Source of the DNA: Azospirillum sp. TSO35-2
GTDB taxonomy: Bacteria > Pseudomonadota > Alphaproteobacteria > Azospirillales > Azospirillaceae
Direction of reading: 5' to 3'
Length of the DNA stretch: 64,000 nt
Assembly: GCF_003116095.1 (NCBI RefSeq)
Contig: NZ_LGRA01000008.1
Coordinates: 1,151,514 to 1,215,513, forward strand
How positions within the stretch are numbered: the first letter of the stretch is position 1; every line of letters starts with the position of its first letter. This document shows, one piece after another, positions 34,417 through 44,228 of the stretch. The position numbers and the translations under genes are program-made. Below the pieces are notes generated by a model. That model saw only the letters and a list, made by a program, of their open reading frames with translations, had not been told where the DNA came from and did not search any database.

Positions 34417-35845
34417 AGGCGAACTCCTCTTCGAATGCCGGGTGGATGCGCCCAAGGGCGCGCGCCGCGGACGCTCCCGCGACCCGCCCGAACGCCGTTC
34501 CGATGCTCATGCCGATGCCGGCCGTGTAGCCCTGCCCCAGCACGTTGCCGGCCATCATTTCGCCGGCCACGAACAGGTTGCCGCTCGGCCGGCCGCCAAA
34601 CCCGACCGCGGCGGTCACGTCGGTCTTCAGGCCGAGATAGGTGAAGGTGATTCCGGGCCGGAGCGGATAGGCGAAGAACGGCGGCGTGTCGATGGGCAGC
34701 GCCCAGTGGGTTTTTGCGGGCGTGAGACCCTCGGTGCGGCAATCGTCGAGCACGGTGTGATCGAACGTCCCCGGCCGGCAGGCCGCGTTGTAGGCGCCGA
34801 GCGTCCGGGTGAAGGCGGCGACGTCGAGGCCGATCTTTCCGGCGAGGTCGGCCAGCGTGTCGGCGCGGGTCCCGTCGAACACCGGCGGCATGAAGCGGCC
34901 GACCGCCTTGCGGTCGATGATCGACCATGCGGTCTGGCCGGGCTGGCCGGCGACCAGCCGTCCCCAGATCGCGTAGCGCTTGGGCCAGAAGTCCTCGCCC
35001 TCGTCGTAGAAGCGTTCGGCCTCCCGGTTGACGACGACCCCCAGCGAGACGCAGTCGATGCGGGTGCAGATCCCGCCGTCATACAACGGCGCGCGGGCGT
35101 CGATCGCCACGCAATGGGCCTGCGTCGGGTCGCCGACGGGGTCGGCGCCGGCCTCGAGCATGAATTTCAGGAGCGTGCCCTGGTTGAAGCGGGTGCCGCG
35201 GACGAGGAAGTTCTCGGCCGGCCATTCGCCGCGCTCGTTCTGTCCCCAGGCTTCGCGCTGCCAGGCGAGGTTGGATTCGAAGCCGCCGCAGGCCAGGACG
35301 CAACTGCGGGCGGCGATGCGCTCGCCGGACTCCGTGATCGCCGCCGCGAAGCGATCGCCGTCAAGCTCCAGCCGCGCCACCGGCGTGTCGTAGCGGATTG
35401 CGACGCCGAGCGCCGCCGCGCTGCGGTAGTAGGCGTTCACCAGCGCCTTGCCGCCCCCCATCATGAAGGCGTTGGTCCGCGCCACATGCAGCGCGCCGGA
35501 CAGCGGCGGCTGGAAGCGCACCCCGTGCCGGCGCATCCAGGGCCGGCAGCGCGATGAATGCCGGATGACGAAACGGGCAAGCCCTTCGTCGGTCTTGCCG
35601 GCCGTCACCTTCTCGAGGTCGCGCCAGTATTCCTCCTCGCCGTAGGCCTCGACCAGCACGTCCTGGGGCTCATCGTGCATGCAGCGCAGGTTGCGCACAT
35701 GCATGGAGTTGCCGCCGCGCCAGGCGCGCGGTGCCGCCTCCAGCAGCAGCACGGACGCCCCCGCCTCCCGCGCCGTCAGGGCGGCGCAGAGTGCGGCGTT
35801 GCCGCCGCCGATGACGAGAATGTCGGGTTCCGTGATCGTCGTCAT
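34400..35845 (-). CDS. tcuA: TcuA-like FAD-dependent dehydrogenase (tricarballylate dehydrogenase family)
   Basis: A 481-residue flavoprotein of the fumarate reductase / succinate dehydrogenase superfamily. FAD-binding [22 protein letters not shown] at the N terminus and [23 protein letters not shown] at the C terminus, with the capping domain between. In Salmonella TcuA oxidises tricarballylate to cis-aconitate. Here the real substrate may differ. ATG 35845 was chosen because AAGGG lies 8 bases upstream; an in-frame ATG at 35866 overlaps the previous stop as ATGA. Confidence 0.85.
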   Translation of the reverse strand: MTTITEPDILVIGGGNAALCAALTAREAGASVLLLEAAPRAWRGGNSMHVRNLRCMHDEPQDVLVEAYGEEEYWRDLEKVTAGKTDEGLARFVIRHSSRCRPWMRRHGVRFQPPLSGALHVARTNAFMMGGGKALVNAYYRSAAALGVAIRYDTPVARLELDGDRFAAAITESGERIAARSCVLACGGFESNLAWQREAWGQNERGEWPAENFLVRGTRFNQGTLLKFMLEAGADPVGDPTQAHCVAIDARAPLYDGGICTRIDCVSLGVVVNREAERFYDEGEDFWPKRYAIWGRLVAGQPGQTAWSIIDRKAVGRFMPPVFDGTRADTLADLAGKIGLDVAAFTRTLGAYNAACRPGTFDHTVLDDCRTEGLTPAKTHWALPIDTPPFFAYPLRPGITFTYLGLKTDVTAAVGFGGRPSGNLFVAGEMMAGNVLGQGYTAGIGMSIGTAFGRVAGASAARALGRIHPAFEEEFAFAAAR

Positions 35846-35862
35846 GACCTTTTCCCTTGCCG

Positions 35863-37602
35863 TCATGCGCCGGCCGCCGCGCCGCGGCCGGCCAGCCAGC
35901 CGAACACCAGCGCCGGGCCCAGCGTAATTCCGGGCCCCGGATAGGCCCCCTCCATGACCGAGGCCATGTCGTTGCCGCAGGCCCAGAGGCCGGGGATCGG
36001 CGCGCCGTCGGTCCCGATCACCCGCGCCGCCGCGTCGGTGCGGATCCCGGCCGACATGCCGAGATCGGCCGGATGCACCGCCACCGCGTAGAAGGGCGCT
36101 GTCTCGATCGGCGCCACGCACGGGTTGGGTCGCCGGTCGGCGTCGCCGAGCGAGCGCTGGTAGACGTCGCCGCCGCGGCCGAACGCCGGGTCTTCGCCCC
36201 GCGCGGCGTCGCGGTTGAAGGTCGCGATGGTGTCGGCCAGCGCCGCTTCGGGAACGCCGATGCGTCGGGCGAGATCGGCGACGGTGGCCGCCCGCTTCAG
36301 ATAGCCGCTGGCGACCTCGGGCTCGATCCGCCGGGTGAAGGGACGGATTTTCCCGAGCCCATAGCTCCACAAAAAGCGCGCGTCGCAGAGAAGCCAAGCC
36401 GGCACCGCGCGATCGGACATCTCCAGCTGTCGGCGCACGAAGGCGTGGTAGGAGACCGCTTCGTTGACGAACCGCCGCCCGTCCTGGCCGACCGCGATCA
36501 GCCCCGGCTTGGCCCGGTCGGTGACGGTGTGGGGAAAGACCGCCGCCGTTCCGCCGGGCCGGGTGAAGGTCGAGGCGGGCACCCAGAAGGCCCCGTCCGT
36601 CGTCGGCTCCGACAGGGCGGCGCCGACCTGCTCCGCCAACCGCGCGCCGCGCGGCGCCGCGCCGGGCGCCACGGTGGCCGTCAGCGCGCCGGCAGCGCCG
36701 GGGACGTAACGCCGCCGCAGCTCCGGATCGTGGGACAACCCGCCGGTCGCCAGGACGATCCCCTGCCGTGCGACGATCGCCCATCGCCCGCCGGCCGAGG
36801 ACGCCCGGATCCGGGTGACGCGGCCCGTCCCGTCCTCGGCCAGCCCTTCGGCGGTGACGCCCGTGCGGATCGTCACCCCGAGGTCGAGCACCGACTTCAG
36901 CAGCCGGCCGACCAGCGCGTTGCCGAGATACAGCGTGGTCCCCCGCCGCGCGGTCATGCGCTCGACGCCATGGCGCAGCAGAAGCCGCGCCACATGCAGG
37001 GCCGAGCGGACCGAGCGGGTGGCGCGCCGCAGGTGCGGGATGTCCTGGCGGCTGATCATCATGCCGCCGAACAGCGTGAACTCCGGCAACGGGTCGCGGA
37101 CCAGCGCGAAGGCACTCCCGAGCGTCCGCCCGTCGAAGACGACCGGTTCGAGCACCCGCCCGCCCGCCGTCGCCCCCGGCAGGTCGGGCTGGTAGTCGGG
37201 ATAGGTCAGCACCGGCTTCAGCCGCACGGCGGTGTGCGTCTCCAGCCAGCGCAGGACGTCGTCGGCGTGGGTCAGGAACGCGTCGAGCCGCCGCCGGTCC
37301 GCCCCCGGCACGGTGTGGGCAAGGTAGGTCCGGGCCGCGTCGAGGCTGTCGGGCCGCCCGGCCTCCGCCATCTTGTGATTGGCGGGGAACCAGACCATGC
37401 CGCCGGAGATCGCCGTGGTGCCGCCGACGACCTCCCCCTGCTCGAGGAGCAGGACGGAGCGTCCCGCGGCCGCGGCGGCGCAGGCGGCGGTCAGCCCGCC
37501 GGCCCCGGCGCCCACGACAACGACGTCCCAGACCTCGTCCGCCAATGCCGGCGCCGATGTGGACGCCGGTGTGGACGCCGATGCCGGGGCGGCGTCGCTC
37601 AT
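35863..37602 (-). CDS. FAD-binding dehydrogenase (3-ketosteroid dehydrogenase / fumarate reductase-like)
   Basis: A 579-residue flavoprotein. Rossmann motif VVVVGAGAGGLTAACAAAAAG and GGTTAISGGMVWFPAN at the N terminus, and GLWACGNDMASVMEGAYPGPG at the C terminus, the layout of 3-ketosteroid delta-1-dehydrogenases and relatives. It would introduce a double bond next to a carbonyl or carboxylate. The first 20 residues are a low-complexity Ala/Ser/Thr/Pro tail encoded by short direct repeats. Start overlaps the SDR stop (ATGA). Confidence 0.82.
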   Translation of the reverse strand: MSDAAPASASTPASTSAPALADEVWDVVVVGAGAGGLTAACAAAAAGRSVLLLEQGEVVGGTTAISGGMVWFPANHKMAEAGRPDSLDAARTYLAHTVPGADRRRLDAFLTHADDVLRWLETHTAVRLKPVLTYPDYQPDLPGATAGGRVLEPVVFDGRTLGSAFALVRDPLPEFTLFGGMMISRQDIPHLRRATRSVRSALHVARLLLRHGVERMTARRGTTLYLGNALVGRLLKSVLDLGVTIRTGVTAEGLAEDGTGRVTRIRASSAGGRWAIVARQGIVLATGGLSHDPELRRRYVPGAAGALTATVAPGAAPRGARLAEQVGAALSEPTTDGAFWVPASTFTRPGGTAAVFPHTVTDRAKPGLIAVGQDGRRFVNEAVSYHAFVRRQLEMSDRAVPAWLLCDARFLWSYGLGKIRPFTRRIEPEVASGYLKRAATVADLARRIGVPEAALADTIATFNRDAARGEDPAFGRGGDVYQRSLGDADRRPNPCVAPIETAPFYAVAVHPADLGMSAGIRTDAAARVIGTDGAPIPGLWACGNDMASVMEGAYPGPGITLGPALVFGWLAGRGAAAGA

Positions 37603-38309
37603 ACCATCCCGCCGTTCGGCTGGACGATCTGGCCGTCGATCCACGACGCTTTCTCCGAGGCGAGGAAATGCACCACCTCGGCGATCTCCTCCGGCCGGCC
37701 GATCCGGCCGAGCGGGCTCATCGCCGCGCTGCGCTGCTTGGCCTCGTCGGTCTTGCCGGCGTTGAACAGGTCGGTGGACACCGGGCCGGGGGCGACGGCG
37801 TTGACGCGGATGCGCCGCCCGGCTAGCTCCTTGGACATCGAGCGCACCAGGCACTCCACCGCCGCCTTGGTCGCGGCGTAGGGGCCGACGCCGGGCACGG
37901 CGTGGCGGACCAGCGAGGTGGTGAGGGCGACAATGGCGCCACCGTCGGCAACCCGGCGCGCCGCCTCGGCCAGCACGTTGAAGGCGCCGACCACGTTGAC
38001 CTCCATCAGCTGCCGGAAATGCTCCGGGTCGAAGGTGCCGACAGGGTTCGGCGGCACGTTGATGCCGGCGTTGGCGATCACCGCCTGCGGCGCGGCACCG
38101 AAGTCGGTGCGAACCTGCTCGAAGACGGCGGCGACCGCGGCGGCGTCGCGGACGTCGGCCTGATAGGCGCGGCCATGGGGGGACGGCTTGGGCGTGCCGG
38201 TGGTGGTGAAGCCGACGGTCCAGCCGTTGGCGGCGAAGAGTTCGACGCAGGCGGCGCCGATGCCGCGCGAGCCACCAAAGATAAGGACGACGGGGGAAGC
38301 GTTCGTCAT
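37599..38309 (-). CDS. SDR family oxidoreductase
   Basis: A 236-residue short-chain dehydrogenase: cofactor motif FGGSRGIGAA, ANAGIN, catalytic YAATK, and PGPVSTDLFNAGK. The chosen ATG has GAGG about 9 bases upstream; the frame extends 54 bases upstream with arginine-rich sequence that is probably not translated. It acts on a hydroxy or keto group of a pathway intermediate, substrate unknown. Confidence 0.87.
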   Translation of the reverse strand: MTNASPVVLIFGGSRGIGAACVELFAANGWTVGFTTTGTPKPSPHGRAYQADVRDAAAVAAVFEQVRTDFGAAPQAVIANAGINVPPNPVGTFDPEHFRQLMEVNVVGAFNVLAEAARRVADGGAIVALTTSLVRHAVPGVGPYAATKAAVECLVRSMSKELAGRRIRVNAVAPGPVSTDLFNAGKTDEAKQRSAAMSPLGRIGRPEEIAEVVHFLASEKASWIDGQIVQPNGGMV

Positions 38310-38365
38310 GTCGTGAACCTCGACGGTCAGTGCAGGGCGTCGCGGCGCGGCGCGTGGCCGCATCG

Positions 38366-38406
38366 CGTGGTCGGAAGGGGCGTGGTCGGAAGGGGGCGTG
38401 GTCGGA
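38366..38406. repeat. Short tandem repeat, 15-16 bp unit, about 2.7 copies
   Basis: CGTGGTCGGAAGGGG at 38366-38380, the same with one extra G at 38381-38396, and a partial third copy to 38406. It fills the 111-bp gap between the epimerase-like and SDR genes. Probably slippage; possible effect on spacing or RNA structure unknown. Confidence 0.6.
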
Positions 38407-38420
38407 CCTCGGCAGCCCGG

Positions 38421-39377
38421 TCAGGACGGGCCGGCGCGGGTGGCGGCAACCGTCGCCGCGATGCCGCTCTGCAGGTCGTAGCCAGGGCGGTACCCAAGCT
38501 CGGCCGCGGCACGGCGGATGTCGAGCGCGCCCTTGGCCGCGCTGACGATCGGCGTGTCGCCCAGCCGGTGGACGGGGGCGCAGCCCACGGTGATCCGGGC
38601 GCCGGGAACCGCGCGGTTGACCGCCTCGGCGGTGTCGCGCAGGGTCGGTGCGACGCCGGTCGCGATGTTGTAGGCGTCGAAACGGTGGGTGTCCTTGTCG
38701 AGCGCGAGCAGCACCCCGGCGACCGTGTCGTCGATGTAGACCTGATCGACGGCGAAGTCGGCGCCGGTCGGTTCGTGGAAGGGTTCCCCGCGCAGCGCCG
38801 CCTCGATGAAGGTGCGCGGCATGCGCAGGCGCGGCAGATGCGGCCCGTAGACCCAGCAGGTCCGGACGTTGATGCAGTCGAGCCCGTGGTTGCGGGAATA
38901 GACGCGCCCGTAATGCTCGGCCGCGAGCTTGGTCAGGCCATAGACGCTGACCGGGCGCTGCGGATGGTCCTCGTCGATCAGCGGGGCCTGGAAGTCGCCG
39001 TAGGTTTCCTCCGTGCTGATGTGGACGACCCGCCTCACGCCCGTCAGGCGCATCGCCTCGAACAGGTTGACCGAGCCTTCGACGTTGACGCGCAGGGCGG
39101 CGAGCGGGATGTCCGCCGCCTGCGTGACGCCGACGATGGCCGCCGCGTGGATCACGGCGTCGGGCTGGTGCGTCTCGAACAGCCGCAGCACGCGGTGCCA
39201 TTCGCCGAGGTCGGCCGCCTCGACGGCAAGCCGGGGGTCGCGGGCCGCGAGCGCGGCCATCGCCGGCGGGACCGCGAGGTCGAGGCCGACGACCGTGTCG
39301 CCGCGGGCGAGAAGGGCACGGACGATGGCGCCGCCGAGCCAGCCGCAGGCGCCGGTGACCAGGATTTTCCGGGGCAT
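38421..39377 (-). CDS. NAD-dependent epimerase/dehydratase family protein
   Basis: A 318-residue extended SDR. ILVTGACGWLGGAIVRALL (GxxGxxG), Ser/Thr in HISTEETYGD and catalytic YGLTK. Extended SDRs include sugar epimerases and uronate dehydrogenases. In a catabolic operon without glycosyltransferases or nucleotide-sugar genes, a dehydrogenase on a small polyhydroxy or aromatic compound is more likely than sugar-nucleotide epimerisation. It follows the cupin gene by 8 bp. Confidence 0.8.
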   Translation of the reverse strand: MPRKILVTGACGWLGGAIVRALLARGDTVVGLDLAVPPAMAALAARDPRLAVEAADLGEWHRVLRLFETHQPDAVIHAAAIVGVTQAADIPLAALRVNVEGSVNLFEAMRLTGVRRVVHISTEETYGDFQAPLIDEDHPQRPVSVYGLTKLAAEHYGRVYSRNHGLDCINVRTCWVYGPHLPRLRMPRTFIEAALRGEPFHEPTGADFAVDQVYIDDTVAGVLLALDKDTHRFDAYNIATGVAPTLRDTAEAVNRAVPGARITVGCAPVHRLGDTPIVSAAKGALDIRRAAAELGYRPGYDLQSGIAATVAATRAGPS

Positions 39378-39385
39378 GTCGGGCC

Positions 39386-39808
39386 TCACCGGGGTTGCGG
39401 CTCTTCGTCGGTCGGCGGGCTGGTGATGACCAGGAACACCAGCGGCTCGTTGCCCGTGCAGTGGAACTCGTGCACCACGCCGGGCGGGATGAAGGTGACG
39501 TCGTCGGCGCGCACCAGCCGGCGCTCGCCGTCGACGATCAGCAGGCCCTGGCCGGAGAGCACGTGGTAGATCTGCTCCTGGACGGCGTGCACGTGGGATT
39601 CGACGTGGGCGCCGGGTTCGTAGGAGGAGATGCGGTGGTCGAAGAAGCGGCTGCCGACGGTCTGCGGCGTCACGATCGCCTTGGACAGGGCGCGGTTGAA
39701 GTGGCCGGGATACTGGGTCCACAGCAGCTCACCCAGGTTGCGGGTGGCGGCGTATCTGTTCTCCGCCGCGTCGGCGAAGGCATCGACAGGGGGCGAAACG
39801 AGGCTCAT
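39386..39808 (-). CDS. Cytosolic cupin-domain protein
   Basis: A 140-residue single cupin with the first motif GAHVESHVHAVQEQIYHVLSGQG (His, His, Glu-type ligands, then His) and the second motif PPGVVHEFHCTG. No signal peptide. It may be a metal-dependent isomerase or dioxygenase, or a binding protein; no substrate can be assigned. It sits 3 bp after the second epimerase-like gene. Confidence 0.78.
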   Translation of the reverse strand: MSLVSPPVDAFADAAENRYAATRNLGELLWTQYPGHFNRALSKAIVTPQTVGSRFFDHRISSYEPGAHVESHVHAVQEQIYHVLSGQGLLIVDGERRLVRADDVTFIPPGVVHEFHCTGNEPLVFLVITSPPTDEEPQPR

Positions 39809-39811
39809 CGG

Positions 39812-40735
39812 TCAATCTCCTTGGGCGAAGCCGGGCAACCCGGCGAGCAGGTGCCGCTGATCGTGTTCGGCGACGAAACCCAGCCGCCGTTCGGCGTGGG
39901 TCAGGTCGTAGAGCGGGGCGAAGGGTTCCCGGGCGTAGACCTCCGGCGCGCGGACCACGACCGCGTCGCCGTGGAGCCGCCGGAGCCGGTCGAGCGTCGG
40001 TTCCGGCGACAGGGTCACCCGCGCCGACAGGTAGAAGGGTTCGAAGTCCCCCGGCGCCATCGAAAGGCCGAGGGCAAGGCGGAAGGCGCGGGCGACGTCA
40101 CGCGGGTCGATGTGGTGGTGCAGCGGCCCGCCGCCGGCCGCCGACGGCCCGCCGGCCATCGGACCGCGGTAGGCGTCGGGATCCCGGGCGCGGGCGACGA
40201 TCTCCGCCGCCATCTCCGGATAGGCCACGAAGACCGTCCGCAGCGCCACCGCCGACATCCCGCGCAGCGCCCAGGCGCGCACCATGCCCTCGCCCAGCAC
40301 CTTGGACACCGCATAGGGGTCGGTGGCGAGCAGCGGGTGGTCGAGGTCGAGCGGCGCGTAGCGGGGCGGAAGCATCCGACCCTCGCGGACCGTGTAGCCG
40401 GCGACGGAATCGCTGGAGCAGAAGACCATGCGGCGCACGCCCGCCGCCTCCGCCGCCTCCAGCACGGTGTAGGTGCCGAGCAGGTTCACCCGCATGATGG
40501 CCTGCCCGTCGCCCGACCAGATGTTCGGCACGGCAGCGATGTGGCAGACGGCGTCGACGCCGGCCATCGCCGCGGCGACGAGCGCCGGGTCGGTGACGTC
40601 GCCGACCACCCATTCCGCAGGCTCCTCGCCGGCGCGGCGGTCGAGGCCGCGCACGGCATGGCCCTGGGCGGTGAGGTCGCGCACCACGTGGCGCCCGAGA
40701 AGACCGGCGGCGCCGGTCACCAGGATTCGGCTCAT
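39812..40735 (-). CDS. NAD-dependent epimerase/dehydratase family protein (second)
   Basis: A 307-residue extended SDR: ILVTGAAGLLGRHVVRDL, SSDSVAGY and catalytic YAVSK. It shares little beyond family motifs with the one at 38421, so it is not a recent duplicate. Its start overlaps the stop of the fused Liv protein (ATGA), tying enzyme and transporter expression together. Confidence 0.82.
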   Translation of the reverse strand: MSRILVTGAAGLLGRHVVRDLTAQGHAVRGLDRRAGEEPAEWVVGDVTDPALVAAAMAGVDAVCHIAAVPNIWSGDGQAIMRVNLLGTYTVLEAAEAAGVRRMVFCSSDSVAGYTVREGRMLPPRYAPLDLDHPLLATDPYAVSKVLGEGMVRAWALRGMSAVALRTVFVAYPEMAAEIVARARDPDAYRGPMAGGPSAAGGGPLHHHIDPRDVARAFRLALGLSMAPGDFEPFYLSARVTLSPEPTLDRLRRLHGDAVVVRAPEVYAREPFAPLYDLTHAERRLGFVAEHDQRHLLAGLPGFAQGD

Positions 40736-43320
40736 CGTCCTGCACTCCGGGTCCGTGCCGGGGCGTCGGTCGTCTGCACGATGCCGAGCAGCCGTTCCTG
40801 CAGCGCCTGGTCGGCGGCGAGGTCGGCGGCGCCGCCGCCGTAGGCGACACGGCCGTTGACCAGCACATAGGCGCGGTCGGCCATCGCCAGCACGCTTTCG
40901 GCGTGATGCTCGACGATCACCAGGCTGGCGCGCGTCGTCAGCTTGGCGACCGCGGCCCGCACCTCCTGCACCACGGCGGGGGCGAGGCCCTCGAACGGCT
41001 CATCCAGCAGGATCAGCCGGCTCGGCACCATCAGCGCGCGGGCGATGGCCACCATCTGCCGCTCGCCGCCCGACAGATGCTCGGCGCGCGACTTCAGCCG
41101 CTGCGCGACCCGGGGGAAGAGGTCGTAGATCTCCGCCAGCGACGCCCCACCCGGCCGCGCGGCGAGCTTCAGGTTTTCCATCACCGACAGGTTCGGGAAC
41201 AGCCGCCGCCCTTCCGGCACCAGCGAGATGCCGAGGCGGTTGATCGCGTCGGGGCGCAGGCGGGTGATGTCGGTGCCGTCGAAGCGCACGCTGCCGGCGG
41301 TCGAGGGCAGGACGCCGGTGATGGTCCGCAGCGCCGTCGTCTTGCCGACCCCGTTGCGACCGAGAAGGGCGACCACCTCGCCCGCCCCGACGACGAGGTC
41401 GAGGCCGTCGAGCACGGTGCCGCCGCCATAGCCGGCGCGGACGCCCGCCAGCTCGAGGAGCGGCCGGTATTCGGCGTGCCGGGCCGCCGGTTGCGCCGGA
41501 TCGGCGGTGCGGGGGAGCGCGGCGGGTGCGGCCGGAGCCGCGCCATGGGCGCTGCCGAGATAGGCGGACACCACCTCCGGATGGCCGGCGACGTCGCCGG
41601 GCTTGCCGTCGGCGATCAGCCGCCCCTGGTGCAGCACGGTGATGCGGTCGGACATGGCCAGGACGCGGTCGATGTCGTGCTCGATCAGGAAGACCGCGTG
41701 CGACTTGGCCAGGCGGACGATCAGATCGCCGACGATCTTGCGGTCCGATTCCGCCAGCCCGGCCAGCGGCTCGTCGAGCAGCAGAAGCCGGGCCCGCGTC
41801 GCCAGCGACACCGCGATTTCCAGCAGGCGCTTCTCGCCGTGCGACAGCGCCGAACAGATCTCGGCGGCGCGGTCGGCGAGGCCCACCGCGTCGAGCAGCG
41901 ACCAGACGCGCAGGTTGGCGGCCTCGTCCGCGTGGGCGTCGCGCCACAGGCCGTACCAGCGCCGGTCCGCCGCCTGCACCGCGACGCGGACATTCTCGAA
42001 GGCGGTCAGGTTGGGGAAGACGCTGAGGATCTGGAACGACCGCGCCATCCCCAGCCGGGCCCGCTGGTGCGGGGCGAGGTGAACGATCGGGCGGCCGTCG
42101 AACGCGATGCTGCCGGCATCCGGGCGAAGCACGCCGGTCAGCAGGTTGAAGAAGGTCGTCTTGCCGGCGCCGTTGGGACCGATCAGGCTGTGCAGCCCGG
42201 TGCGCCCCACCTCCAGCGAGATGCCGCTCTGGGTGACGATGGAGCCGAAGCTCTTGGACAGGTCGCAAACCGTCAGGATCGGCCGCGAGGGGTCGCCCTG
42301 GTCCGCGGCGGCGGCCGGGCGGTAGGGCGGGATGCTGGCCGGCCGGTCCGGGATGCCCCAGCGCGTCAGCGTCCAGCGGTCGCGGCCGACGATGCGCTGG
42401 AAGATCCCCTGCACCCCTTCGTGGGAGAGGAGCGCGAAGGCGATGATGATCGGCGCGAAGAACAGCCACCAGTTCTCCGTCACCGCGCTGAGGCGGTCCT
42501 CCAGGACGATGAAGATCGTCGCGCCCCACAGCGGCCCGAGAAACTGGTGCACGCCGCCGAGCGCGGCCATCAGCACCGGGTCGCCGGCGTGCTGCCAGTT
42601 CAGGTTGTTGGCGTAGACGCCCTGGAGGAGCAGGCTCATCATGCCGCCCGCCACGCCGATGGCGCCGCCGGCGACGATCACCGCCACGAGCTTGGTGCGG
42701 TAGGTGTCGTAGCCGAGGCTCGCCACCCTCTGCTCGTTGTCGCGCAGCGCCTGCATGACGCGGCCGAGCGGCGCGTGGGCGATCCGCCACAGGATCCACA
42801 TGACGCCGACGACGACCACCAGCGCGAAGCCGTGAAAGGCGTTCGCCGAGGGGAAGAGCGGACGCACGACGTTCTGCAGGCCGTTCTCGCCCCCCGTCAC
42901 CGAGGTCCATTTGAAGGCGATCTCGAAGGCGATCTGCGAGCAGGCGAGCGTGAGGAGCGAGAAGTAGAGGCCGCGCCGCCGCAGGATCACCGCGCCGACC
43001 ACCAGGGCGAGGGCAAGGGAGAAGACCGTCGCGATCATGACGGCGACGATCTCGTTGCCGCCGGACACCATGCCGCCGAGGATCGCAACCGCGTAGCTGG
43101 CGCTGCCGAAGAAGAAGGACGCACCGAACGGCACGAGGCCGAGATAGCCGATCAGGAAATTCACCCCGGCGCCGTACAGCGTGTAGATCGCGATCTGCGT
43201 GACGCGCTGGATCGGCATGCCGGTCAGAAGGGCGAGGCCCGAGGTGACGAGCAGCACCACCGCCAGGACGACGATCGGGTGGCTCCACGCGCGGGCGATC
43301 TTGGAGGAAAGGGTCGTCAT
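40732..43320 (-). CDS. Fused LivM permease - LivG ATPase - LivF ATPase of a branched-chain/organic acid ABC importer
   Basis: One uninterrupted frame of 862 residues holds three subunits normally made separately. Residues about 1-315 are a LivM-type permease (GYLGLVPFGASFFFG, GVMQ-type loop LGRVMQALRDNEQRVASLGY). Residues about 347-590 are a LivG-type ATPase (Walker A GPNGAGKTT, signature LSHGEKR, Walker B LLLLDEP). After an Ala/Pro-rich linker, residues about 619-850 are a LivF-type ATPase (Walker A GRNGVGKTT, signature LSGGERQ, Walker B LILLDEP). Both ATPases look intact. It pairs with the LivH permease and binding protein upstream; start overlaps the livH stop (ATGA). Confidence 0.9.
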   Translation of the reverse strand: MTTLSSKIARAWSHPIVVLAVVLLVTSGLALLTGMPIQRVTQIAIYTLYGAGVNFLIGYLGLVPFGASFFFGSASYAVAILGGMVSGGNEIVAVMIATVFSLALALVVGAVILRRRGLYFSLLTLACSQIAFEIAFKWTSVTGGENGLQNVVRPLFPSANAFHGFALVVVVGVMWILWRIAHAPLGRVMQALRDNEQRVASLGYDTYRTKLVAVIVAGGAIGVAGGMMSLLLQGVYANNLNWQHAGDPVLMAALGGVHQFLGPLWGATIFIVLEDRLSAVTENWWLFFAPIIIAFALLSHEGVQGIFQRIVGRDRWTLTRWGIPDRPASIPPYRPAAAADQGDPSRPILTVCDLSKSFGSIVTQSGISLEVGRTGLHSLIGPNGAGKTTFFNLLTGVLRPDAGSIAFDGRPIVHLAPHQRARLGMARSFQILSVFPNLTAFENVRVAVQAADRRWYGLWRDAHADEAANLRVWSLLDAVGLADRAAEICSALSHGEKRLLEIAVSLATRARLLLLDEPLAGLAESDRKIVGDLIVRLAKSHAVFLIEHDIDRVLAMSDRITVLHQGRLIADGKPGDVAGHPEVVSAYLGSAHGAAPAAPAALPRTADPAQPAARHAEYRPLLELAGVRAGYGGGTVLDGLDLVVGAGEVVALLGRNGVGKTTALRTITGVLPSTAGSVRFDGTDITRLRPDAINRLGISLVPEGRRLFPNLSVMENLKLAARPGGASLAEIYDLFPRVAQRLKSRAEHLSGGERQMVAIARALMVPSRLILLDEPFEGLAPAVVQEVRAAVAKLTTRASLVIVEHHAESVLAMADRAYVLVNGRVAYGGGAADLAADQALQERLLGIVQTTDAPARTRSAGR

Positions 43321-44186
43321 TCGAAACGCTCCCAGCGCTCGCCGAACAGGCCGCGCGGACGCAGCAGCATGATCGCGAACATCAGCACGTACATTGAGGC
43401 CGCCGCCGCCTCGGGCTTGAACTGGATCGTCAGCGCGGTGACCACGCCGACCGCCAGCCCGGCGACCACGGCGCCGCGGAAGGAGCCGAGCCCGCCGACC
43501 GCCACCACCACGAAGGCGGGCATGACGGCGTTGGCCGACATCGACGGCGACACCGCCCACAGCGGCGCCGCCAGCACCCCGGCGATGGCGGCAAGGGCGC
43601 AGCCCAGGCCGAAGGCGGCGGTCAGGACGCGCGGCAGGTTGATGCCCAGCAGCTCGACCATCTCCGGATCCCGGCTGCCGGCGCGCAGGATGCGCCCGTA
43701 GGGTGTCCAGGCGAGGAAGGCCCACAGGCCGAGCAGCGTCGCCACCGTCGCCCCCAGCACGGCGACGCGGTATTTCGTGATCAGCAGCGGACCGAACTCG
43801 ACGATGCCGGCGAAGACCGGCGGCGCGCTGAACGGCTTGCCGTCAGCCCCCCAGACGACGCGGATCACCGCCTCGATCAGCAGCGCCAGCGCGAAGGTCA
43901 CGATCAGGCTGAGCAGCGGCTCCTTGCCGTAGAGGCGGCGAATGATCGCCACCTCCACCGCCATGCCCACCAAGCCGACCAGAGGCGGCGCGAAGACGAC
44001 CGCGCTCCAGCCGAACCAATGGAACAACTGCCAGGCGAAATAGGCCCCCAAGGCGAAGAACGCGCCGTGCGCAAAGTTGATCACGCCCAGCAATCCGAAG
44101 GTGATCGACAGGCCGACGGCGATCACCACGTAGAGAAAACCAAGGACAAGTCCGTTTGCGACTTGCGACACCAGAATATCGGTCAT
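43317..44186 (-). CDS. livH: Branched-chain amino acid-type ABC permease LivH
   Basis: A 289-residue inner-membrane permease with about eight hydrophobic segments. Conserved LGFLYVVIAVGLSITFGLLGVINFAHGAFFALGAY at the N terminus and GRILRAGSRDPEMVELLGIN in the cytosolic coupling loop. It forms the translocation path with the LivM part of the fused protein. Start is 42 bp after the binding-protein stop. Confidence 0.9.
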   Translation of the reverse strand: MTDILVSQVANGLVLGFLYVVIAVGLSITFGLLGVINFAHGAFFALGAYFAWQLFHWFGWSAVVFAPPLVGLVGMAVEVAIIRRLYGKEPLLSLIVTFALALLIEAVIRVVWGADGKPFSAPPVFAGIVEFGPLLITKYRVAVLGATVATLLGLWAFLAWTPYGRILRAGSRDPEMVELLGINLPRVLTAAFGLGCALAAIAGVLAAPLWAVSPSMSANAVMPAFVVVAVGGLGSFRGAVVAGLAVGVVTALTIQFKPEAAAASMYVLMFAIMLLRPRGLFGERWERFE

Positions 44187-44228
44187 GGCCGGGATCCACC
44201 TTCGGGAATGCGTGGGCCGAAAGGCGGG

